From contig CAZZBJ010000109.1 in the NCBI GenBank assembly GCA_964652805.1, positions 1 to 6,124 on the forward strand: 6,124 nucleotides of DNA. The letters are read 5' to 3'. The notes beneath the pieces are model-generated. The model worked only from the letters and a program-made list of their open reading frames with translations. It made no database searches and was not told the DNA's origin. Below, one piece after another: positions 4,319 to 6,124 of this stretch. This stretch comes from Claveliimonas sp964652805. Its GTDB lineage: Bacteria > Bacillota > Clostridia > Lachnospirales > Lachnospiraceae. Numbering within the stretch: the stretch's first letter is position 1; each line of letters opens with the position of its first letter. A program made the position numbers and the translations under genes.

Positions 4319-4519
4319 TTGATTAAAACAAATGAGCTCAAAGGCATCATAGTTAAAAATGGACTTACTCAGTCTGATGTGGCCAATCTTATTGGCATTA
4401 CTCCCAAAACATTTTATGAAAAAATGAAAATAGGTGTATTTGGGAGCGATGAAATTCAGATAATGATTGAAAAATTGCACATCGATGATCCTATGTCCAT
4501 TTTTTTTGCTGATGAGTAA
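4319..4519 (+). CDS. Cro-like HTH protein (DUF739 type), TTG start
   Basis: 66 aa. The ATG at 4286 lies directly after the -10 box, at or before the transcription start, so it cannot be the start. TTG at 4319-4321 has GGAGG 7 bases upstream and gives the family-typical N-terminus M-IKTNELKGIIVKNG. Residues 16-36 (LTQSDVANLIGITPKTFYEKM) are a helix-turn-helix, followed by GVFGSDEIQIMIEKLHI. This pattern is common in small Cro-type regulators of Firmicute phages. It is the first early gene, divergent from the CI-like repressor, and is expected to bind the same operators and repress the leftward promoter. Its stop codon lies within a further TAACTT repeat. Confidence 0.87.
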   Translation: MIKTNELKGIIVKNGLTQSDVANLIGITPKTFYEKMKIGVFGSDEIQIMIEKLHIDDPMSIFFADE

Positions 4520-4523
4520 CTTA
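4514..4523. promoter_or_regulatory. Operator-like repeat O4 at the end of the Cro-like gene
   Basis: GAGTAACTTA is identical to 4288-4297 at nine or more positions and overlaps the cro-like stop codon. A distal copy could serve DNA looping or act as a transcription roadblock. It could also be chance, since the sequence is AT-rich. Confidence 0.35.
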
Positions 4524-4568
4524 GTAAGATACCAAAAAAGAGTATAGACGCAGGAGAAGGAGAAAGCG

Positions 4569-4703
4569 ATGACAAACAAAGAATACAGAGAAATGTTAAT
4601 CAGCGGTATCTTGGATTATCAGACAAAAGGACAGTTCACAAGAGAAGAACTGGAGAAGAAACCGATAAGGACACTGGAGATTATTTATGACAATGTAGAG
4701 TAG
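4569..4703 (+). CDS. 44-aa phage early protein of unknown function
   Basis: MTNKEYREML start, 44 residues, acidic and helical, without cysteines, signal peptide or membrane segment. The ribosome site AAGGAG lies 6 bases before the ATG. It is 49 bp after the Cro-like gene on the same strand and probably cotranscribed. The family is not recognised. The good ribosome site and position between early genes support a real gene despite its size. Confidence 0.68.
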   Translation: MTNKEYREMLISGILDYQTKGQFTREELEKKPIRTLEIIYDNVE

Positions 4704-4742
4704 GTAGTCCGATAGAAATCAGCAAATCATAAATAAATGTGA

Positions 4743-4759
4743 TGTCCTATAAAAAGGAC
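4743..4759. repeat. 17-bp repeat with dyad, copy 2
   Basis: The same TGTCCTATAAAAAGGAC as at 3698-3714, here followed by A so the dyad extends to TGTCC/GGACA. It lies directly upstream of the AGGAGG ribosome site of the 81-aa gene. In RNA it would be a short hairpin before the ribosome site; as DNA it could be an operator. Confidence 0.6.
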
Positions 4760-4774
4760 AAGGAGGTGAGGTAG

Positions 4775-5020
4775 ATGCCAAAAGTAAATCTAGGGACACA
4801 AGCGTTAGATGAGCGGTACAGACGCACGATGGCACATTTGGCCGTTGACACCCCGACCAAGAAGCTGTGTAAGGTACTCGGCATCAGCGAGAGCTGCTGG
4901 TACGCAAGAAAAAGGAAGCCGGAGGATGCAACACTCCGGGAACTGCGCATCTTGCGCCGGACAGGACGCATCACGGACGAGCAGATACTTGATTTTATCA
5001 GGGAGGGGCCAGACAAATGA
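4775..5020 (+). CDS. 81-aa HTH-like phage protein
   Basis: Residues about 28-47 (TKKLCKVLGISESCWYARKR) look like a helix-turn-helix, followed by ATLRELRILRRTGRITDEQILDFI, a pattern typical of small XRE-like phage regulators. It is basic overall and has no membrane segment. AGGAGG lies 8 bases before the ATG. Its stop overlaps the start of the next gene (ATGA, 5017-5020), indicating coupled translation. Base composition is clearly more GC-rich than the repressor and Cro-like genes, suggesting a different module. The exact family is not recognised; DNA binding is inferred from the motif. Confidence 0.78.
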   Translation: MPKVNLGTQALDERYRRTMAHLAVDTPTKKLCKVLGISESCWYARKRKPEDATLRELRILRRTGRITDEQILDFIREGPDK

Positions 5021-5184
5021 GAAAGGGAAAGATTAAGCGGCACCGCCGCAGGGCCCGGCGGAGAGAAGCGCTCTATAGCTTGGCCGTGGATGCATGGTAT
5101 GTATTTCTTGGCCTGATACCGGTCTGGGGCCCGATCGTATTTGCAATACTCTCTGGCGGCCTGATCTGGCTGCTGGGATGGTAG
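5017..5184 (+). CDS. 55-aa basic membrane peptide
   Basis: The first 17 residues are extremely basic (MRKGKIKRHRRRARRRE). Residues about 25-54 are hydrophobic and rich in Trp and Gly (AWYVFLGLIPVWGPIVFAIL...IWLLGW). They form one long or two short membrane segments, with P35 and P39 perhaps marking a turn. By the positive-inside rule the N-terminus is cytoplasmic. It overlaps the preceding gene by 4 bp (ATGA) and is followed 13 bp later by the next start, so it is part of one operon. Family not recognised. Confidence 0.72.
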   Translation: MRKGKIKRHRRRARRREALYSLAVDAWYVFLGLIPVWGPIVFAILSGGLIWLLGW

Positions 5185-5197
5185 AGGAGGTGAGAAA

Positions 5198-5413
5198 GTG
5201 AAGGAAGTTGCGACTGTTATCCCGGATGATGAATTCCAGAAGTTCCTGGCGGAATTGCAGGAAGAAGTCCATATCTGGAAAGAGGAAGAAGGTCTTGGGT
5301 ATATATCCATACTGTGTCAGCTTGCGAAAATGCTCTCGCTTACGGCAGGATGTGAGCAGGAGCTTACGTTCACAGCCGGGCAGATAAAACAGGTCTTAGA
5401 CCTGGCAAAATAA
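5198..5413 (+). CDS. 71-aa phage protein of unknown function, GTG start
   Basis: MKEVATVIPDDEFQKFLAEL start from a GTG codon, with AGGAGG 7 bases upstream. It is acidic and mainly helical (residues 10-35 and 55-70), with one moderately hydrophobic stretch (YISILCQLAKMLSLTA) but no clear membrane helix. It follows the membrane peptide by 13 bp. No family recognised. A large hairpin lies just after the stop. Confidence 0.8.
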   Translation: MKEVATVIPDDEFQKFLAELQEEVHIWKEEEGLGYISILCQLAKMLSLTAGCEQELTFTAGQIKQVLDLAK

Positions 5414-5416
5414 AAA

Positions 5417-5450
5417 TGCGCCCTTAAATGAGGCTGCAACCTCGGGCGCA
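5417..5450 (-). terminator. Strong hairpin whose U-tract is on the minus strand
   Basis: TGCGCCC (5417-5423) pairs with GGGCGCA (5444-5450), with an inner stem GAGG/CCTC (5430-5433/5440-5443) and a 6-base bulge. On the plus strand it is followed by CTAATAATAA, not a U-run. On the minus strand it is followed directly by TTTTTATTTT, the form of an intrinsic terminator. It may terminate a minus-strand RNA, act in both directions, or be a processing site in the early mRNA. Confidence 0.6.
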
Positions 5451-5469
5451 CTAATAATAACTCAACTTT

Positions 5470-5497
5470 ATTTTAACAGATTCCGGAGGAAATGCAA
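5470..5497 (-). promoter_or_regulatory. Weak candidate minus-strand promoter facing the hairpin
   Basis: Read leftward: TTGCAT (5492-5497), a 16-bp spacer, and TAAAAT (5470-5475). With the hairpin at 5417-5450 it would define an RNA of about 50 nt. The -35 match is partial and AT-rich DNA gives many such hits. Confidence 0.25.
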
Positions 5498-5545
5498 ATG
5501 GATATGAATAACAAAATCTATTTTGAGGAACATACGGGCAGATGA
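5498..5545 (+). CDS. 15-aa small ORF with a good ribosome site
   Basis: MDMNNKIYFEEHTGR. GGAGG ends 8 bases before the ATG, an ideal spacing, in a stretch that otherwise holds no gene. The stop is 7 bases before the ribosome site of the zinc-ribbon gene. It may be a tiny protein, a leader peptide, or the remains of a longer gene. Function unknown. Confidence 0.4.
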   Translation: MDMNNKIYFEEHTGR

Positions 5546-5566
5546 TTTTAAAGGAGGCATATGAGA

Positions 5567-5752
5567 ATGGAACACATACCCGGATACGATGCATGGAAGA
5601 CTACGCCGCCGGACGAGCCTAAACCAGTTGAATATTGCAGCTGTTGCGGCCATGAATTGTACGAGGGCGATGTTGTTTACAGAATTGACGGTGGGATATG
5701 TGAGAACTGTCTGAACGATGGATACAGAGAATTTGTGGAGGAAAAAGAATGA
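5567..5752 (+). CDS. 61-aa Cys4 zinc-ribbon phage protein
   Basis: MEHIPGYDAWKTTPPDEPKPV precedes a zinc-ribbon: C24-x2-C27 and C45-x2-C48, separated by ELYEGDVVYRIDGGI. This is a common type of small early protein in Firmicute prophages, role unknown. The ATG at 5567 has GGAGG 9 bases upstream; the ATG two codons earlier has only 3 bases of spacing and is less likely. The stop overlaps the start of the annealing-protein gene (ATGA, 5749-5752), so the two are translationally coupled. Confidence 0.82.
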   Translation: MEHIPGYDAWKTTPPDEPKPVEYCSCCGHELYEGDVVYRIDGGICENCLNDGYREFVEEKE

Positions 5753-6124
5753 ATATATATGAAGAACTGCGGGCGGTGAACGTCAACGGGCACACCGAAA
5801 AAAAGAACGGCCTGACTTATCTGTCATGGGCGTGGGCGTGGGATGAAGTGATGCGCAGGTATCCCGGAGCAGAGTACGAGATCAAGGAATTTGACGGAAA
5901 GCCGTACCTGTACGATAAGACACTTGGCTATCTGGTCATGACATCAATGACGATAGACGGTATCACCCGGACAATGTGGCTGCCGGTCATGGATGGAGCA
6001 AACAAAGCGATGAGAGACGAGCCGTATACGTATCAGGTCAAGGAATATAAAAACAGGCAATGGACGGGAGGATATGTCGATAAAACGGTAGAGCCAGCCA
6101 CGATGTTTGACATCAATACGGCGA
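5749..6124 (+). CDS. DUF1071 / Sak3-type single-strand annealing protein, 3' end missing
   Basis: The first 125 residues of a phage recombination protein; the gene runs off the window. The signature blocks are NVNGHTEKKNGLTYLSWAWAW (11-31), RRYPGAEYE, GYLVMTSMTIDGITRTMWLPVMDGANKAM (60-88), YTYQVKEY and the start of VEPATMFDIN (114-123). The family anneals single-stranded phage DNA during replication and recombination, usually with a partner SSB or nuclease encoded downstream. Its ribosome site (GGAGG, 8 bases upstream) lies inside the preceding gene, which it overlaps by 4 bp. It marks the start of the phage replication/recombination module. Confidence 0.92.
   Translation, partial: MNIYEELRAVNVNGHTEKKNGLTYLSWAWAWDEVMRRYPGAEYEIKEFDGKPYLYDKTLGYLVMTSMTIDGITRTMWLPVMDGANKAMRDEPYTYQVKEYKNRQWTGGYVDKTVEPATMFDINTA

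Noticed and set aside
4295..4579. 94-aa minus-strand ORF opposite the Cro-like gene
   Set aside because: It is the antisense of a clear HTH gene, hydrophobic by chance of AT-rich codons, with no ribosome site, and it ends against the rightward promoter region.
4747..5310. 187-aa minus-strand ORF
   Set aside because: It lies opposite three well-started plus-strand genes with AGGAGG sites and ATGA coupling. It has no ribosome site or recognisable domain, and its open frame reflects the base composition of the genes on the other strand.
5468..5653. 61-aa minus-strand ORF
   Set aside because: It lies opposite the zinc-ribbon gene and the 15-aa ORF, and has no ribosome site.
1..6124. CRISPR array, insertion sequence or rRNA
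   Set aside because: No regularly spaced repeats, transposase-like frame or rRNA-like sequence was seen anywhere in the window.

Overview
The window is the left junction of an integrated temperate phage (or a closely phage-like element) in a Firmicute, most likely a Clostridia/Lachnospiraceae-type host. The reasons are strong AGGAGG-type ribosome sites, tRNA genes without an encoded CCA, an AT-rich lysogeny module beside GC-balanced early genes, and several small proteins of types common in prophages of that group. The species cannot be read from the sequence.

Layout. 1-241 is a host tRNA cluster: a truncated tRNA-Asp(GTC), a tRNA with anticodon TGC (Ala) but an odd body, and tRNA-Leu(TAA). 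A terminator-like hairpin (246-271) follows. A minus-strand tyrosine integrase (272-1342) ends 30 bp from the tRNA-Leu 3' end, the usual arrangement when a phage integrates into a tRNA; the left attachment site should lie there. Region 1343-1860 has no long gene but is dense with signals: a LexA/SOS-box-like palindrome before the integrase, two further hairpins, and a previously uncalled locus that looks like a type I toxin-antitoxin pair. That pair is a 31-aa membrane peptide on the minus strand (1632-1727) and a convergent plus-strand antisense RNA from a strong promoter (1500-1527).

1858-4185 is the minus-strand lysogeny operon, read leftward from a promoter at 4218-4246. It holds a CI-like HTH repressor, an ImmA/IrrE-family protease expected to cleave it, and an AT-rich 436-aa DUF4041 + T5orf172/Mug113 (GIY-YIG type) nuclease. 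This last architecture matches SNIPE, a nuclease that blocks phage DNA entry, so it is a likely superinfection-exclusion or defence gene carried as lysogenic cargo. A divergent promoter (4258-4285) drives the plus-strand early genes. TAACTT-containing repeats in the divergent region are probable repressor/Cro operators.

Plus-strand early genes follow: a Cro-like HTH protein with a TTG start, a 44-aa unknown, an 81-aa HTH-like protein, a 55-aa basic membrane peptide, a 71-aa unknown, a tiny 15-aa ORF, a 61-aa Cys4 zinc-ribbon protein, and a DUF1071 (Sak3-type) single-strand annealing protein cut by the window edge. The working picture is that the repressor holds the early operon silent while the same operon expresses the nuclease. 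DNA damage would act through ImmA on the repressor and perhaps through LexA on the integrase. The small toxin locus may stabilise the element.
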